Origin: Halomicrobium sp. LC1Hm
GTDB lineage: Archaea > Halobacteriota > Halobacteria > Halobacteriales > Haloarculaceae
NCBI RefSeq assembly: GCF_009617995.1
Contig: NZ_CP044129.1
Span: forward strand, 992,001 to 1,056,000
Length of the DNA stretch: 64,000 bases
Direction: 5' to 3'
In this document: positions 53,040-62,935 of the stretch, piece after piece
Layout of the letters: every line of letters starts with the position of its first letter
How positions within the stretch are numbered: the first letter of the stretch is position 1
The notes under the pieces: generated by a model
Seen by the model: only the letters and a program-made list of their open reading frames with translations
The model's database searches: none
Told to the model about the DNA's origin: nothing
Made by a program: the position numbers and the translations under genes

Positions 53040-53762
53040 ATGGGACGACGAATTCAGGGACAACGACGCGGTCGCGGGACGTCCACGTTCCGGGCTCCCT
53101 CGCACCGCTACAAGGCAGACCTGCAGCACCGTAACGTCGAAGACGGCGACGTCGTCTCCGGCACGGTCGTCGACATCGAGCACGATCCCGCCCGCTCGGC
53201 ACCCGTCGCGGCCGTCGAGTTCGAGGACGGCGATCGCCGGCTCGTGCTCGCGCCCGAGGGCGTGGGCGTCGGCGATCGGATGCAGGTGGGTGTCTCCGCG
53301 GCGATCGAGCCCGGCAACACCCTCCCGCTGGCCGAGATCCCGGAAGGGGTCCCGGTGTGCAACGTCGAGGCCAACCAGGGCGACGGCGGTCGCTTCGCCC
53401 GGGCCTCCGGCGTCAGCGCACAGCTGATGACCCACGACCGCAACGTCGCGGTCGTGAAGCTCCCCTCGGGAGCGGTCAAGCGGCTCGACCCGCAGTGTCG
53501 TGCCACCATCGGCGTCGTCGCCGGTGGCGGTCGCACCGAGAAGCCGATGGTCAAAGCCGGCAACAAGCACCACAAGATGAAAGCGCGAGGGACCAAGTGG
53601 CCCAACGTCCGCGGTGTCGCGATGAACGCCGTCGACCACCCGTTCGGTGGCGGCGGCCGACAGCACCCCGGCAAGCCCAAGTCCATCTCGCGTAACGCCC
53701 CGCCGGGTCGGAAGGTCGGGGACATTTCCTCGAAGCGAACCGGTCGAGGTGGCAACGAATGA
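53040..53762 (+). CDS. rpl2: 50S ribosomal protein L2
   Basis: 240 residues, uL2. Start [17 protein letters not shown]; the block [20 protein letters not shown] near the end contacts the peptidyl transferase centre. Its stop overlaps rps19 (ATGA). Confidence 0.98.
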   Translation: MGRRIQGQRRGRGTSTFRAPSHRYKADLQHRNVEDGDVVSGTVVDIEHDPARSAPVAAVEFEDGDRRLVLAPEGVGVGDRMQVGVSAAIEPGNTLPLAEIPEGVPVCNVEANQGDGGRFARASGVSAQLMTHDRNVAVVKLPSGAVKRLDPQCRATIGVVAGGGRTEKPMVKAGNKHHKMKARGTKWPNVRGVAMNAVDHPFGGGGRQHPGKPKSISRNAPPGRKVGDISSKRTGRGGNE

Positions 53763-54181
53763 GTTCAGGATATCAGACTGGCCAGGAGGGTGACTTCACC
53801 TATCGTGGCCACACGCTCGACGAGCTGCAGGAGCTGTCGCTCGACGAGGTTGCGGAACTGCTCCCCGCTCGCCAGCGGCGAAGTATCACACGCGGTCTGA
53901 CCGACGAGCAACAGAAGCTGCTCGAGAAGGCCCGCGACGCAGAGCCCGAGGAGACGGCGAACAACCCGATCCGAACCCACCTGCGGGATATGCCGATCCT
54001 GCCGGAGTTCGTCGATCTGACCTTCGCCGTCCACAACGGGCAGAGCTTCGAGCGCGTGCAGGTCGAGCCCGAGATGATCGGTCACTATCTCGGCGAGTTC
54101 CAGCTCACTCGGAAGTCGGTCGAACACGGTCAGGCCGGCATCGGGGCGACCCGCTCCTCGAAGTTCGTACCGCTCAAGTAA
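53759..54181 (+). CDS. rps19: 30S ribosomal protein S19
   Basis: 140 residues, uS19. [20 protein letters not shown] and [17 protein letters not shown] are family signatures. Archaeal N-terminal extension of about 45 residues is present. Confidence 0.97.
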   Translation: MSSGYQTGQEGDFTYRGHTLDELQELSLDEVAELLPARQRRSITRGLTDEQQKLLEKARDAEPEETANNPIRTHLRDMPILPEFVDLTFAVHNGQSFERVQVEPEMIGHYLGEFQLTRKSVEHGQAGIGATRSSKFVPLK

Positions 54182-54184
54182 ATC

Positions 54185-54646
54185 ATGGGAATCAGCTACT
54201 CAGTCGACGCCGACCCGGACACGACGGCAAAAGCGATGCTCCGGGAGCGGCAGATGAGCCACAAGCACAGCAAGGCTATCGCTCGGGAGATCAAGGGCAT
54301 GACGGCCGACGACGCGATCGCGTACCTCGAAGACGTGATCGCAGAGAAGCAGTCGGTCCCGTTCAAGTCCCACAACTCGGGCGTCGGCCACCGGAACGAC
54401 ATCGACGGCTGGGACGCCGGTCGCTACCCCGAGAAGGCCAGCGAAGCGTTCCTCGACCTGCTCGAAAACGCGGTCGGGAACGCAGACCACCAGGGCTTCG
54501 ACGGTGGGTCCATGGAGATCATGCACGTCGCCGCCCACAAGGTCGGCGAACAGCAGGGTCGCCAGCCCCGCGCGATGGGCCGGGCATCTGCCTGGAACAG
54601 TCCGCAGGTCGACGTCGAACTGATCTTAGAGGAGGTCGACGAATAA
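54185..54646 (+). CDS. rpl22: 50S ribosomal protein L22
   Basis: 153 residues, uL22. KAMLRERQMSHKHSKAIARE and the tunnel loop region HVAAHKVGEQQGRQPRAMGR are diagnostic. Its last base is the first of rps3. Confidence 0.97.
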   Translation: MGISYSVDADPDTTAKAMLRERQMSHKHSKAIAREIKGMTADDAIAYLEDVIAEKQSVPFKSHNSGVGHRNDIDGWDAGRYPEKASEAFLDLLENAVGNADHQGFDGGSMEIMHVAAHKVGEQQGRQPRAMGRASAWNSPQVDVELILEEVDE

Positions 54647-55599
54647 TGGCAGACGAACAGCAGTTCATCGAAGACGGACTTCAGCGGACCCAGATCGACG
54701 AGTTCTTCGCAGACGAACTCGGTCGTGCCGGCTACGGCGGCATGGACGTCGCCAAGACGCCGATGGGGACCCAGATCGTGCTCAAAGCCGAGAAACCCGG
54801 TATGGTGATCGGCAAGGGTGGGAAGAACATCCGGAAGATCACCACCACCCTCGAAGAGGAGTTCGGCCTCGAAGATCCGCAGGTCGACGTCCAGGAAGTC
54901 GAGGAGCCAGACCTCAACGCCCGCATCGTCGCGGACCGTCTGGGCAACGCCCTCGAACGCGGCTGGTACTTCCGCAAGGCCGGTCACACCACGATCGACC
55001 GGATCATGGAAGCAGGCGCGAAGGGCGCAGAGATCGTCCTCTCCGGGAAGGTCACTGGCGCACGCTCGCGCGTGGAGAAGTTCAACCGCGGCTACATCAA
55101 GCACAACGGTGAGCCCGCGGAGAACATCGTCGACAGCGGCGTCGGCGTCGCCGTGATGAAACTCGGCACCATCGGTGTCCGAGTGAAGATCATCCCGCCG
55201 GAGGCGGAACTCCCCGACGACTTCGAGATCTACGAGGACGTCGAGGTCGAGGACTACGTCGCCGACACCGACGGCGAGTCCGTCGAGGAACTCCTCGAAG
55301 GCGAGCCCGAAGGCGAGGACGCTGCCGCCGAGCACGGCGCGCAGGCCCCCGCCGACGAGGACGCAGACGAGGACGAACTCGTCGAAGACGTCGACGAGGA
55401 AGTCGTCGAGGAAGCGGCCGACGAGTTCGACGAGGTCGAGACGCCCTCCGACGAGGACGCAGACGTCGACATCGACGACGTCGAGGAGTCCATCGAGGAG
55501 GACCTCGACGAGGACACCGCCGCCGAGGCGGAAGAACTCATGGACGAGATGGACGATTCAGACTCGTCCGCAGACAGCGAGGAGGGTGACGACGAATGA
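54646..55599 (+). CDS. rps3: 30S ribosomal protein S3 with long acidic tail
   Basis: 317 residues, uS3. KH domain [15 protein letters not shown] near residues 48-62, C-terminal S3 domain to about 205. The remaining 110 residues are almost all Asp, Glu and Ala with short hydrophobic spots, a halophilic extension longer than in most archaea. Confidence 0.97.
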   Translation: MADEQQFIEDGLQRTQIDEFFADELGRAGYGGMDVAKTPMGTQIVLKAEKPGMVIGKGGKNIRKITTTLEEEFGLEDPQVDVQEVEEPDLNARIVADRLGNALERGWYFRKAGHTTIDRIMEAGAKGAEIVLSGKVTGARSRVEKFNRGYIKHNGEPAENIVDSGVGVAVMKLGTIGVRVKIIPPEAELPDDFEIYEDVEVEDYVADTDGESVEELLEGEPEGEDAAAEHGAQAPADEDADEDELVEDVDEEVVEEAADEFDEVETPSDEDADVDIDDVEESIEEDLDEDTAAEAEELMDEMDDSDSSADSEEGDDE

Positions 55600-55802
55600 C
55601 CGTCATCCACGTCGAAGAGGTCCGCGACATGACGGCCGCCGAGCGCGAGTCGGAACTCGAGGACCTCAAGACGGAACTGCTCAACGCCCGCGCCGTTCAG
55701 GCGGCGGGTGGGGCACCCGAGAATCCGGGTCGCATCGGCGAGCTGCGGAAGGCCATCGCCCGGATCAAGACGATCCAGACCGAAGAAGGGGACCTCGAAT
55801 GA
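55596..55802 (+). CDS. rpl29: 50S ribosomal protein L29
   Basis: 68 residues, uL29. [20 protein letters not shown] is a clear two-helix start; [15 protein letters not shown] the second helix. ATGA overlaps on both sides. Confidence 0.96.
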   Translation: MTVIHVEEVRDMTAAERESELEDLKTELLNARAVQAAGGAPENPGRIGELRKAIARIKTIQTEEGDLE

Positions 55803-55870
55803 GGTCCGACGGGTCGAACGGTGTGAACCGTGAGACGTGCGACGCTGCGGACGAAGAGGACTCCGAATGA
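55799..55870 (+). CDS. 23-codon ORF between rpl29 and rnp1
   Basis: Frame [20 protein letters not shown] then DSE, starting at an ATG that overlaps the rpl29 stop and ending in a TGA that overlaps the rnp1 ATG. No family is recognised. It could be a coupling ORF that carries ribosomes from rpl29 to rnp1, or a true micropeptide with one cysteine. Confidence 0.4.
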   Translation: MRSDGSNGVNRETCDAADEEDSE

Positions 55871-56172
55871 TGCCACTGACACCCGAAACGCTCCCACGAC
55901 ACGAACTCGCCGGCCTCGACGTCGAGGTCGTCGCAGCGGCAAATCCCGACGCGATCGGTATCGCCGGGACCGTCGTCACCGAGACGACGAACACGCTGGG
56001 TGTCGAGGGGACCGATCGGGTGTGGCACGTGCCGAAGGACGCGGCGACGTTCCGGTTCGACCTCCCGGCCGAGGGCGACTCCGAGTCGCGCTCGGTCCGG
56101 GTTCGCGGTTCGAACCTCGTCGCCCGCCCCGCTCGACGCACGGAAGCGACAGGTGATTCCAAATGGCGCTAG
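55867..56172 (+). CDS. rnp1: Ribonuclease P protein component 1 (Rpp29)
   Basis: 101 residues from [16 protein letters not shown] (a second ATG follows at once). [21 protein letters not shown] and [15 protein letters not shown] match the Sm-like barrel of archaeal Rpp29, which helps RNase P RNA mature tRNA 5' ends. Its end overlaps rps17 by 10 bases. Confidence 0.9.
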   Translation: MMPLTPETLPRHELAGLDVEVVAAANPDAIGIAGTVVTETTNTLGVEGTDRVWHVPKDAATFRFDLPAEGDSESRSVRVRGSNLVARPARRTEATGDSKWR

Positions 56173-56489
56173 GACTGAACGTACAGGAACCGGACGAGGC
56201 CTGTGCCGACGATAACTGCCCGTTCCACGGCACACTGAGTGTCCGCGGGCAGACGATCGAAGGCGAGGTCGCGTCCACTGACATGGAGAAGACCGTCGTC
56301 GTCGAACGCGAGTACGACGTGAAGGTGCCCAAGTACGACCGGCTGATGAAGCGACGCAGCCGCGTACCGGCTCACGCACCCGACTGTCTCGACCTCGCGG
56401 TCGGCGACACGGTCACGATCGCAGAGTGTCGACCGCTCTCGAAGACGAAAAGCCACGTTGTCGTTGCAATCGAGGAGGGTGACGACTGA
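56163..56489 (+). CDS. rps17: 30S ribosomal protein S17
   Basis: 108 residues, uS17. [20 protein letters not shown] and [18 protein letters not shown] are signatures; the two cysteines CADDNC near the N-terminus are common in archaeal S17. Confidence 0.97.
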   Translation: MALGLNVQEPDEACADDNCPFHGTLSVRGQTIEGEVASTDMEKTVVVEREYDVKVPKYDRLMKRRSRVPAHAPDCLDLAVGDTVTIAECRPLSKTKSHVVVAIEEGDD

Positions 56490-56887
56490 TGGAGGCCCTG
56501 AAAGCAGACGTGACGCAGGGTCTCGAGAAGGGCTCGCTGATCACGTGTGCCGACAACACCGGCGCACGCGAACTGCGAGTCATCAGCGTCTCGGGCTACT
56601 CCGGGACGAAGAACCGTCATCCGAAGGCCGGGCTCGGTGACAAGATCACCGTCTCGGTCACGAAAGGGACGCCGGAGATGCGTCGGCAGGTGCTGGAGGC
56701 CGTCGTGGTCCGCCAGCGCAAGCCGATCCGCCGTCCGGACGGCACCCGCGTCAAGTTCGAAGACAACGCGGCCGTCATCATCAACGAGAACGAAGAACCC
56801 CAGGGCTCGGAGATCAAGGGCCCGATCGCTCGCGAGGTCGCCGAACGATTCGGCTCCATCGCGAGCACAGCGACGATGATCGTATAG
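56489..56887 (+). CDS. rpl14: 50S ribosomal protein L14
   Basis: 132 residues, uL14. [20 protein letters not shown] and [18 protein letters not shown] are diagnostic. One-base overlap with rps17. Confidence 0.98.
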   Translation: MEALKADVTQGLEKGSLITCADNTGARELRVISVSGYSGTKNRHPKAGLGDKITVSVTKGTPEMRRQVLEAVVVRQRKPIRRPDGTRVKFEDNAAVIINENEEPQGSEIKGPIAREVAERFGSIASTATMIV

Positions 56888-56888
56888 C

Positions 56889-57251
56889 ATGACACGACAA
56901 CCATCCAAACAGCGCAAGAACGCACGGCGTGCCCCGCTTCACGAGAAGCAAAAGCAGGTGCGATCGACGCTGGCCGACGACCTCCGCGAGGAGTACGGCC
57001 AGCGATCTGTTCGCGTCAACGCGGGCGACACCGTCGAAGTGCTGCGCGGCGACTACGCCGGCGAAGAGGGCGAAGTCGTCGAGGTCGACCTCGACGACGC
57101 CGCTATCTACGTCGAGGACGTGACCGTCGCGGCAGCCGACGGCGAGGACGTTCCACGCCCGCTCGACGCGAGCAACGTTCGCGTCACGGAGCTGGACCTC
57201 GACGACGACCGCCGCGAGGCGCGCCTCGAATCCGAGGAGGACAGCGCATGA
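56889..57251 (+). CDS. rpl24: 50S ribosomal protein L24
   Basis: 120 residues, uL24. N-terminal [20 protein letters not shown] and the KOW motif [20 protein letters not shown]. Stop overlaps rps4e (ATGA). Confidence 0.97.
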   Translation: MTRQPSKQRKNARRAPLHEKQKQVRSTLADDLREEYGQRSVRVNAGDTVEVLRGDYAGEEGEVVEVDLDDAAIYVEDVTVAAADGEDVPRPLDASNVRVTELDLDDDRREARLESEEDSA

Positions 57252-57994
57252 GCAACCATCAGAAACGACTATCGGTCCCGAAGAGTTGGCCGGTCGAGCG
57301 CAAGACCGAGACGTTCACCGTAAAGGCAGACGCTGGTCCCCACGGCGAAGCAGGAGTCCCGCTCCTGATCGTCCTGCGGGACGTGCTGGGCTACGCGGAC
57401 TCCCGGAAGGAAGCCCGCTACGCTCTCAACAACGACAGCGTCCTGATCAACGGCAAGGCCGTCTCCGACGAGGAACGCCCGGTCGGGATGTTCGACATCC
57501 TGGCGTTCGTCGAGCGAGACGAGTACTACCGCGTGTTCCCCGGCGAGGGCGGTCGGCTGGCGCTGACCCCCATCGACGAGGACAGCGCGCAGTCCAAGCT
57601 GGGCAAGATCGTCGGCAAGCGAGCGGTCAGCGGCGACCAGATCCAGCTGACGCTGCACGACGGCCAGACGCTCCTGGTCGAGGAAGACACCGACTACGAC
57701 GGTGGCGACTCCATCGTCGTCGGCAACGACGACGACGAGGTCGTCGCTCACTTCGAGTACGAAGCGGGCGCGCTCGTCACCGCCGTCGACGGCGCACACG
57801 CCGGTGAGATCGGTGAGATCGACGAGATCCAGGTCACGCCGGGCAGCTCCTCGAACAACGTGCTCGTCGAGCAGACCGACGGCGACGGCTTCGAGACCGT
57901 CGAAGAGTACGTCGTCGTCATCGACGAGAACTTCGTCGACGAGGACGCCGAGGACGCGGCGGCACAGGACCCCGACGGAGGTGACGACGAATGA
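57248..57994 (+). CDS. rps4e: 30S ribosomal protein S4e
   Basis: 248 residues. [21 protein letters not shown]4-like domain with [19 protein letters not shown], and C-terminal KOW-like region [14 protein letters not shown]. Found only in archaea and eukaryotes. Confidence 0.97.
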   Translation: MSNHQKRLSVPKSWPVERKTETFTVKADAGPHGEAGVPLLIVLRDVLGYADSRKEARYALNNDSVLINGKAVSDEERPVGMFDILAFVERDEYYRVFPGEGGRLALTPIDEDSAQSKLGKIVGKRAVSGDQIQLTLHDGQTLLVEEDTDYDGGDSIVVGNDDDEVVAHFEYEAGALVTAVDGAHAGEIGEIDEIQVTPGSSSNNVLVEQTDGDGFETVEEYVVVIDENFVDEDAEDAAAQDPDGGDDE

Positions 57995-58518
57995 GCTCCG
58001 AGACCGACGCTGGCTTCCACGAGATGCGCGAGCCCCGCGTCGAGAAGGTCGTCGTCCACATGGGCGTCGGCCAGGGTGGTCGTGAACTCCAGGAAGGCGA
58101 GGAGATCCTCGCCGAAATCGCGGGCCAGCAGCCGGTCCGGACGGTCGCACAGAAAACCGTCGGCGAGTTCGAGATCCGCCAGGGCGACCCGATCGGTGCG
58201 AAGGTGACCCTGCGGTCCGACGACGCCCAGGAGTTCCTCGAAACTGCGCTTCCGCTGACGGAACTGTCCGTCTCGCAGTTCGACGACACCGGCAACTTCA
58301 GCTTCGGTGTCGCAGAACACACCGACTTCCCGAGTCAGGAGTACGACCCGCAGATCGGGATCTACGGGCTGGACGTGACGGTCAACCTCGTCCGCCCCGG
58401 CTACCGCGTGGCCAAGCGCGACAAGGCCTCGCGCTCGATCCCGTCCAGCCATCGACTCGACGCCGACGACGCCGCTGCCTACGTCGAGTCGACCTTCGAC
58501 GTGGAGGTGAGCGAATGA
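57991..58518 (+). CDS. rpl5: 50S ribosomal protein L5
   Basis: 175 residues, uL5. [20 protein letters not shown] and [18 protein letters not shown] are family signatures. It binds 5S rRNA with L18. Confidence 0.97.
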   Translation: MSSETDAGFHEMREPRVEKVVVHMGVGQGGRELQEGEEILAEIAGQQPVRTVAQKTVGEFEIRQGDPIGAKVTLRSDDAQEFLETALPLTELSVSQFDDTGNFSFGVAEHTDFPSQEYDPQIGIYGLDVTVNLVRPGYRVAKRDKASRSIPSSHRLDADDAAAYVESTFDVEVSE

Positions 58519-58688
58519 GCGAAAGCGAATCAGAAACAGAGGCCGAGGAATCGGTCCCGACCGGACAGCTCGAGGCGTGCCAGCGATGCGGTCGCGAGCA
58601 GGGTCTCGTCGGCAAGTACGACATCTGGCTGTGTCGCCAGTGCTTCCGAGAGATCTCTCGGGGCATGGGATTCAAGAAGTACAGCTAA
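58515..58688 (+). CDS. rps14: 30S ribosomal protein S14, zinc form
   Basis: 57 residues, too short for many gene finders. A 20-residue Ser/Glu-rich head, then CQRC and CRQC zinc pairs around [14 protein letters not shown], ending [18 protein letters not shown] overlap with rpl5; rps8 starts 2 bp after its stop. Confidence 0.96.
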   Translation: MSESESETEAEESVPTGQLEACQRCGREQGLVGKYDIWLCRQCFREISRGMGFKKYS

Positions 58689-58690
58689 CT

Positions 58691-59083
58691 ATGACAGGAA
58701 ACGACCCACTCGCCAACGCGCTGTCGGCGCTCGACAACGCCGAGAGCGTCGGCCACCTCGAACAGACAGTACAGCCCGCTTCGAACGAGATCGGCAGCGT
58801 ACTCGAGGTCTTCTACGACCGCGGGTACATCGACGGCTTCCAGTTCGTCGACGACGGTAAAGCCGGCTCCTTCGAGATCGAACTGAAAGGTGCCATCAAC
58901 GAATGTGGCCCGGTCAAGCCCCGCTACACGGCGGGCGCAGACGAGTTCGAAAAGTGGGAGAAACGCTTCCTCCCCGCCCGTGACTACGGGACGCTCGTCG
59001 TGACCACCAGCCACGGCATCATGAGCCACTACGAGGCCCGCGAAGAGGGCATCGGTGGCCAGGTCATCGCATACGTCTACTAA
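58691..59083 (+). CDS. rps8: 30S ribosomal protein S8
   Basis: 130 residues, uS8, from MTGNDPLANALSALDNAE. The C-terminal ARDYGTLVVTTSHGIMSHYE is the conserved rRNA-binding part. Confidence 0.97.
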   Translation: MTGNDPLANALSALDNAESVGHLEQTVQPASNEIGSVLEVFYDRGYIDGFQFVDDGKAGSFEIELKGAINECGPVKPRYTAGADEFEKWEKRFLPARDYGTLVVTTSHGIMSHYEAREEGIGGQVIAYVY

Positions 59084-59085
59084 CA

Positions 59086-59622
59086 ATGCCAGAAGTAACA
59101 CTCGCAATTCCAGACGAGGCAAGCGCGGAGCAGGACCACCTCGACCTCACGGTCGAGGGGCCCAACGGCTCCGTCACACGGCGACTCTGGTATCCGGACA
59201 TCGACGTCTCCGTGCAGGACGGTAGCGTCGTCATCGCCTCCGAGGAGTCGGACGCGAAGACGCGCTCGACGATCGGGACGTTCGAGAGCCACGTCGAGAA
59301 CATGTTCCACGGCGTCACTGAGGGCTGGGAGTACGAGATGGAAGTCTTCTACTCTCACTTCCCGATGCAGGTCGAAGTCGAAGACGGTGACGTCGTCATC
59401 GAGAACTTCCTCGGCGAGCGAGCGCCCCGACGCGCTCCCATCCACGGCGACACCGACGTGTCCGTCGACGGAGAGGAACTCACCCTCTCCGGCCCGGACA
59501 TCGAGGCCGTGGGCCAGACAGCCGCAGACATCGAACAGCTCACACGCGTCAACGACAAGGACGTCCGCGTGTTCCAGGACGGCGTGTACATCACGAACAA
59601 GCCGAACCGAGGTGACGCCTGA
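59086..59622 (+). CDS. rpl6: 50S ribosomal protein L6
   Basis: 178 residues, uL6. [20 protein letters not shown] and [12 protein letters not shown]-like segment ([15 protein letters not shown]) with [19 protein letters not shown] mark the two repeats. One-base overlap with rpl32e. Confidence 0.97.
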   Translation: MPEVTLAIPDEASAEQDHLDLTVEGPNGSVTRRLWYPDIDVSVQDGSVVIASEESDAKTRSTIGTFESHVENMFHGVTEGWEYEMEVFYSHFPMQVEVEDGDVVIENFLGERAPRRAPIHGDTDVSVDGEELTLSGPDIEAVGQTAADIEQLTRVNDKDVRVFQDGVYITNKPNRGDA

Positions 59623-60344
59623 TGGTCGACGACGAAGACGCAACCGAGCAGGGCGACGACGAACTCACCGAACTGACCGACATCAGCGGCGTCGGCGACT
59701 CGAAAGCGGAGGCCCTCCGCGAGGCCGGCTTCGAGACCGTCGACGACGTTCGCGGTGCCGACCAGTCCCAGCTCGCAGACGTCTCGGGCGTCGGCAACGC
59801 GCTCGCCGCTCGGATCAAGGCCGACGTCGGCAGCCTCGAAGTCGCCGACGACACCGAGGCCGAGGTCGAGGAAGAGGAGACCGACGAGTCCGACGAGGAC
59901 GTCGAGACGGAACTCCGTCCTCGCGGCCTGGTCGACAAGACTCCGACCCTCGACGACGAGGAAGAACGGCTGCTCACCCAGCGCGATCGGGAGAACACGC
60001 CCCAGTTCAACGCACAGGATCACCACAAGAAAAAGCGGATCCCGACCTCTTGGCGCGCGCCGCGTGGCAAGCTCTCGAAGCAGCGCCGCGGCATCAAGGG
60101 CAAGGGCGATACGGTCGAAGCCGGCTTCCGCTCGCCCAAGGCGGTGCGAGGCAAGCACCCGTCGGGCTTCGAGGAGGTCCGCGTCCACAACGTGGACGAC
60201 CTCGACGGCGTCGACGGTGACCGCGAAGCCGTCCGAATCGCCTCCAAGGTCGGCGCTCGCAAGCGCGAGCGCATCGAAGAGGTCGCCGAGGACGAGGGAA
60301 TCCGCGTACTCAACCCCACCTACGAGGAGGTACAAGTCGAATGA
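59622..60344 (+). CDS. rpl32e: 50S ribosomal protein L32e with N-terminal helix-hairpin-helix domain
   Basis: 240 residues. The first 75 or so contain two helix-hairpin-helix units ([20 protein letters not shown] and [16 protein letters not shown]), then an acidic linker. The L32e core (about 120-240) is marked by [20 protein letters not shown] and [16 protein letters not shown]. The N-terminal domain is a haloarchaeal addition that may bind rRNA. Confidence 0.95.
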   Translation: MVDDEDATEQGDDELTELTDISGVGDSKAEALREAGFETVDDVRGADQSQLADVSGVGNALAARIKADVGSLEVADDTEAEVEEEETDESDEDVETELRPRGLVDKTPTLDDEEERLLTQRDRENTPQFNAQDHHKKKRIPTSWRAPRGKLSKQRRGIKGKGDTVEAGFRSPKAVRGKHPSGFEEVRVHNVDDLDGVDGDREAVRIASKVGARKRERIEEVAEDEGIRVLNPTYEEVQVE

Positions 60345-60790
60345 CGGACCTGACAGCACAGAAGCGACTCGCAGCAGACATCCTCGACGTCGGCGAGAAC
60401 AAGGTCTGGTTCGATCCCGAACGCCAGTCCGACCTCGCAGACGCCATCACGCGTGACGACGTCCGCGAGATGATCGATGAGGGTGCCATTCAGGCGAAAG
60501 ACGCCCAGGGCAACTCGCGCGGTCAGGCGCGAGCCCGCCAGGAGAAGCGAGCGTACGGCCACCAGAAGGGAGCGGGTTCCCGGAAGGGGAAAGCCGGCGC
60601 ACGGCAAAACGAGAAACAAGACTGGTCGTCGCGCATCCGAGCCCAGCGAAACTGGCTCAAAGAGCAGCGCGACGACGGCCAACTCGACAGTTCGCAGTAC
60701 CGCGACCTGTACGATCAGGCGGCCGGCGGCGAGTTCGACAGCGTCGCCGACCTGCAACGATACGTCGAAGCAAACTACGGTGACGAATAA
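60341..60790 (+). CDS. rpl19e: 50S ribosomal protein L19e
   Basis: 149 residues. [20 protein letters not shown] and the long basic helix [20 protein letters not shown] are diagnostic of the archaeal/eukaryotic family. Confidence 0.97.
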   Translation: MTDLTAQKRLAADILDVGENKVWFDPERQSDLADAITRDDVREMIDEGAIQAKDAQGNSRGQARARQEKRAYGHQKGAGSRKGKAGARQNEKQDWSSRIRAQRNWLKEQRDDGQLDSSQYRDLYDQAAGGEFDSVADLQRYVEANYGDE

Positions 60791-61350
60791 TGGCAACAGG
60801 ACCACGATACAAGGTGCCGATGCGGCGCCGCCGTGAGGCACGAACGGACTACCATCAGCGGTTGCGCCTGTTGAAATCTGGCAAGCCCCGTCTCGTTGCT
60901 CGAAAGAGCAACAAGCACGTCAGGGCGCAGCTGGTGACGCTCGGCCCCGACGGAGACGAGACCCTCGCTGCAGCACAGTCACAGGACCTCCAGGAGTTCG
61001 GCTGGGAGGCACCGACGGGCAACCTGCCCGCCGCGTACCTCACCGGTCTGCTCGCGGGTCTGCGAGCGATCGAGAACGGCGTCGAGGAGGCGGTCCTCGA
61101 CATCGGGCTCAACAGCCCGACGCCGGGCAGCAAGGTCTTTGCGGTACAGGAAGGTGCAATCGACGCTGGGCTCGAAATCCCCCACAACGACAGTGTGCTC
61201 GCCGACTGGCAGCGAACCCGCGGCTCTCACATCGCGGAGTACGCCGAGTCGCTCGACGAGGACCTCTACGGTCGGGACTTCGACGCCACCGAGCTGCCGG
61301 AGCACTTCGACGAGCTCCGGGAGACACTGCTGGAGGCAGATGAACTATGA
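60790..61350 (+). CDS. rpl18: 50S ribosomal protein L18
   Basis: 186 residues, uL18 (eukaryotic L5). [20 protein letters not shown] and [13 protein letters not shown] bind 5S rRNA. One-base overlap with rpl19e. Confidence 0.97.
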   Translation: MATGPRYKVPMRRRREARTDYHQRLRLLKSGKPRLVARKSNKHVRAQLVTLGPDGDETLAAAQSQDLQEFGWEAPTGNLPAAYLTGLLAGLRAIENGVEEAVLDIGLNSPTPGSKVFAVQEGAIDAGLEIPHNDSVLADWQRTRGSHIAEYAESLDEDLYGRDFDATELPEHFDELRETLLEADEL

Positions 61351-61979
61351 GTAACGGATGGAACCCACGAACGCGGCTGGGCAAACAGGTCGCCAACGGC
61401 GAGATCGACTCGATGCAGGAGGCGCTGAACTCCGGCCTGCCGCTCAAGGAACCGGAGATCGTCGACCAGCTCGTCCCCGATCTGGAGGACGAGGTCCTGG
61501 ACATCAACATGGTCCAGCGGATGACCGATTCCGGACGCCGGGTCAAGTTCCGCTGTGTCGTCGTCGTGGGCAACCGCGACGGGCTCGTCGGCTACGCCGA
61601 GGGGCGCGACGACCAGGTCGGCGGTGCGATCCAGAAGGCAATCGAGGTCGGCAAGCTCAACCTCATCGACATCTCCCGTGGCTGCGGTTCCTGGGAGTGT
61701 GGCTGTGGCCGTCCCCACACGGTCGCGCTGCGCACGACCGGCAAGGCCGGGAGCGTCGAGGTCGAGCTCCAGCCCGCACCGCGCGGGCTGGGCCTGGCGG
61801 GCGGAGAGACCGTCCGCAAGGTGCTCGAACTCGCCGGTATCGAAGACATCTGGACCCGCTCGTCGGGCAACACGCGCACGACCGTGAACTTCGCGAAGGC
61901 GACCTTCAACGCCCTGCAGAACACGGCCGAGGCTCGCGTGCCCGAACGCACCTTCGAGAAGCGTGAGGTGATCGAATGA
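61347..61979 (+). CDS. rps5: 30S ribosomal protein S5
   Basis: 210 residues, uS5 (eukaryotic S2). [20 protein letters not shown] and [17 protein letters not shown] are signatures; the archaeal Cys insert [13 protein letters not shown] is present. Confidence 0.97.
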   Translation: MSNGWNPRTRLGKQVANGEIDSMQEALNSGLPLKEPEIVDQLVPDLEDEVLDINMVQRMTDSGRRVKFRCVVVVGNRDGLVGYAEGRDDQVGGAIQKAIEVGKLNLIDISRGCGSWECGCGRPHTVALRTTGKAGSVEVELQPAPRGLGLAGGETVRKVLELAGIEDIWTRSSGNTRTTVNFAKATFNALQNTAEARVPERTFEKREVIE

Positions 61980-62440
61980 AGGCACTCGTTCAGCTCCGCG
62001 GTGAGGTCGACATGAGCGAGGAGGTATCGGACACGCTGGAGATGCTCAACATCCACGGCGTGAACCACTGCGTGCTGGTCCCCGAGACGGACACCTACCG
62101 TGGCATGGTGACGAAGGTCAACGACTTCGTCGCCCACGGTCGGCCGAGCGTCGACGTCGTCGAGACGCTGCTCGCAAAGCGAGCCGAGCCTCTCGAAGGG
62201 TCGGCCGACGTCGACGACGAGTGGATCGCCGAGCACACCGACTACGACGACCTCGGTGCGCTCGCGCAGGCCCTCGTCGACGAGGAGACGACGCTACGCG
62301 ACGAGGGACTCTCCCCGACGCTCCGTCTGCACCCGCCCCGTGGCGGCCACGACGGGCTCAAACACGCCGCCACCGAGAGCGGCCAGCTCGGGAAGCACGA
62401 CTCCGAGCAGATCGATCAGCTACTGGAGGCGATGCGATAA
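61976..62440 (+). CDS. rpl30: 50S ribosomal protein L30
   Basis: 154 residues, archaeal uL30 with long C-terminal arm. [20 protein letters not shown] and [20 protein letters not shown] are recognisable. Confidence 0.96.
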   Translation: MKALVQLRGEVDMSEEVSDTLEMLNIHGVNHCVLVPETDTYRGMVTKVNDFVAHGRPSVDVVETLLAKRAEPLEGSADVDDEWIAEHTDYDDLGALAQALVDEETTLRDEGLSPTLRLHPPRGGHDGLKHAATESGQLGKHDSEQIDQLLEAMR

Positions 62441-62934
62441 TGACGAGTAAGAAACGACGACAACGAGGTTCGCGCACCCACGGCGGCGGCTCTCACAAGA
62501 ACCGCCGCGGTGCCGGTCACCGCGGTGGCCGCGGTCGCGCCGGTCGCGACAAACACGAGTTCCACAACTACGAACCGATCGGCAAGAGCGGCTTCAAACG
62601 ACCCCAGAAGGTCAAAGAGGAGATCGCCGAGGTCGAGGTCCGCGAGCTCGACGAGGACGCTGCACTGCTGGCAGCCGAGGGCGTCGCGGAAGAGACCGAC
62701 GGCGGCTACCGCATCGACGCCCGCGAGGTCGTCGACGAGGACGCCGACGCGGTGAAGGTCCTCGGTGCCGGCCAGGTCCGCAACGAACTCGAACTGGTCG
62801 CCGACGCCTTCTCCGACGGCGCTCGCGAGAAGATCGAGGCCGCCGGTGGGAGCGTCGAGCTGACCGAGCTCGGCGAGGAACGCGCAGAAGCCAAGGCTGA
62901 AGACGACGAAGACGAAGCAACCGACGAGGAGTAA
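62440..62934 (+). CDS. rpl15: 50S ribosomal protein L15
   Basis: 164 residues, uL15, from [20 protein letters not shown]. The glycine/arginine-rich start RRGAGHRGGRGRAGRDKHEF is diagnostic; the acidic tail is halophilic. One-base overlap with rpl30. Confidence 0.97.
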   Translation: MTSKKRRQRGSRTHGGGSHKNRRGAGHRGGRGRAGRDKHEFHNYEPIGKSGFKRPQKVKEEIAEVEVRELDEDAALLAAEGVAEETDGGYRIDAREVVDEDADAVKVLGAGQVRNELELVADAFSDGAREKIEAAGGSVELTELGEERAEAKAEDDEDEATDEE

Positions 62935-62935
62935 C

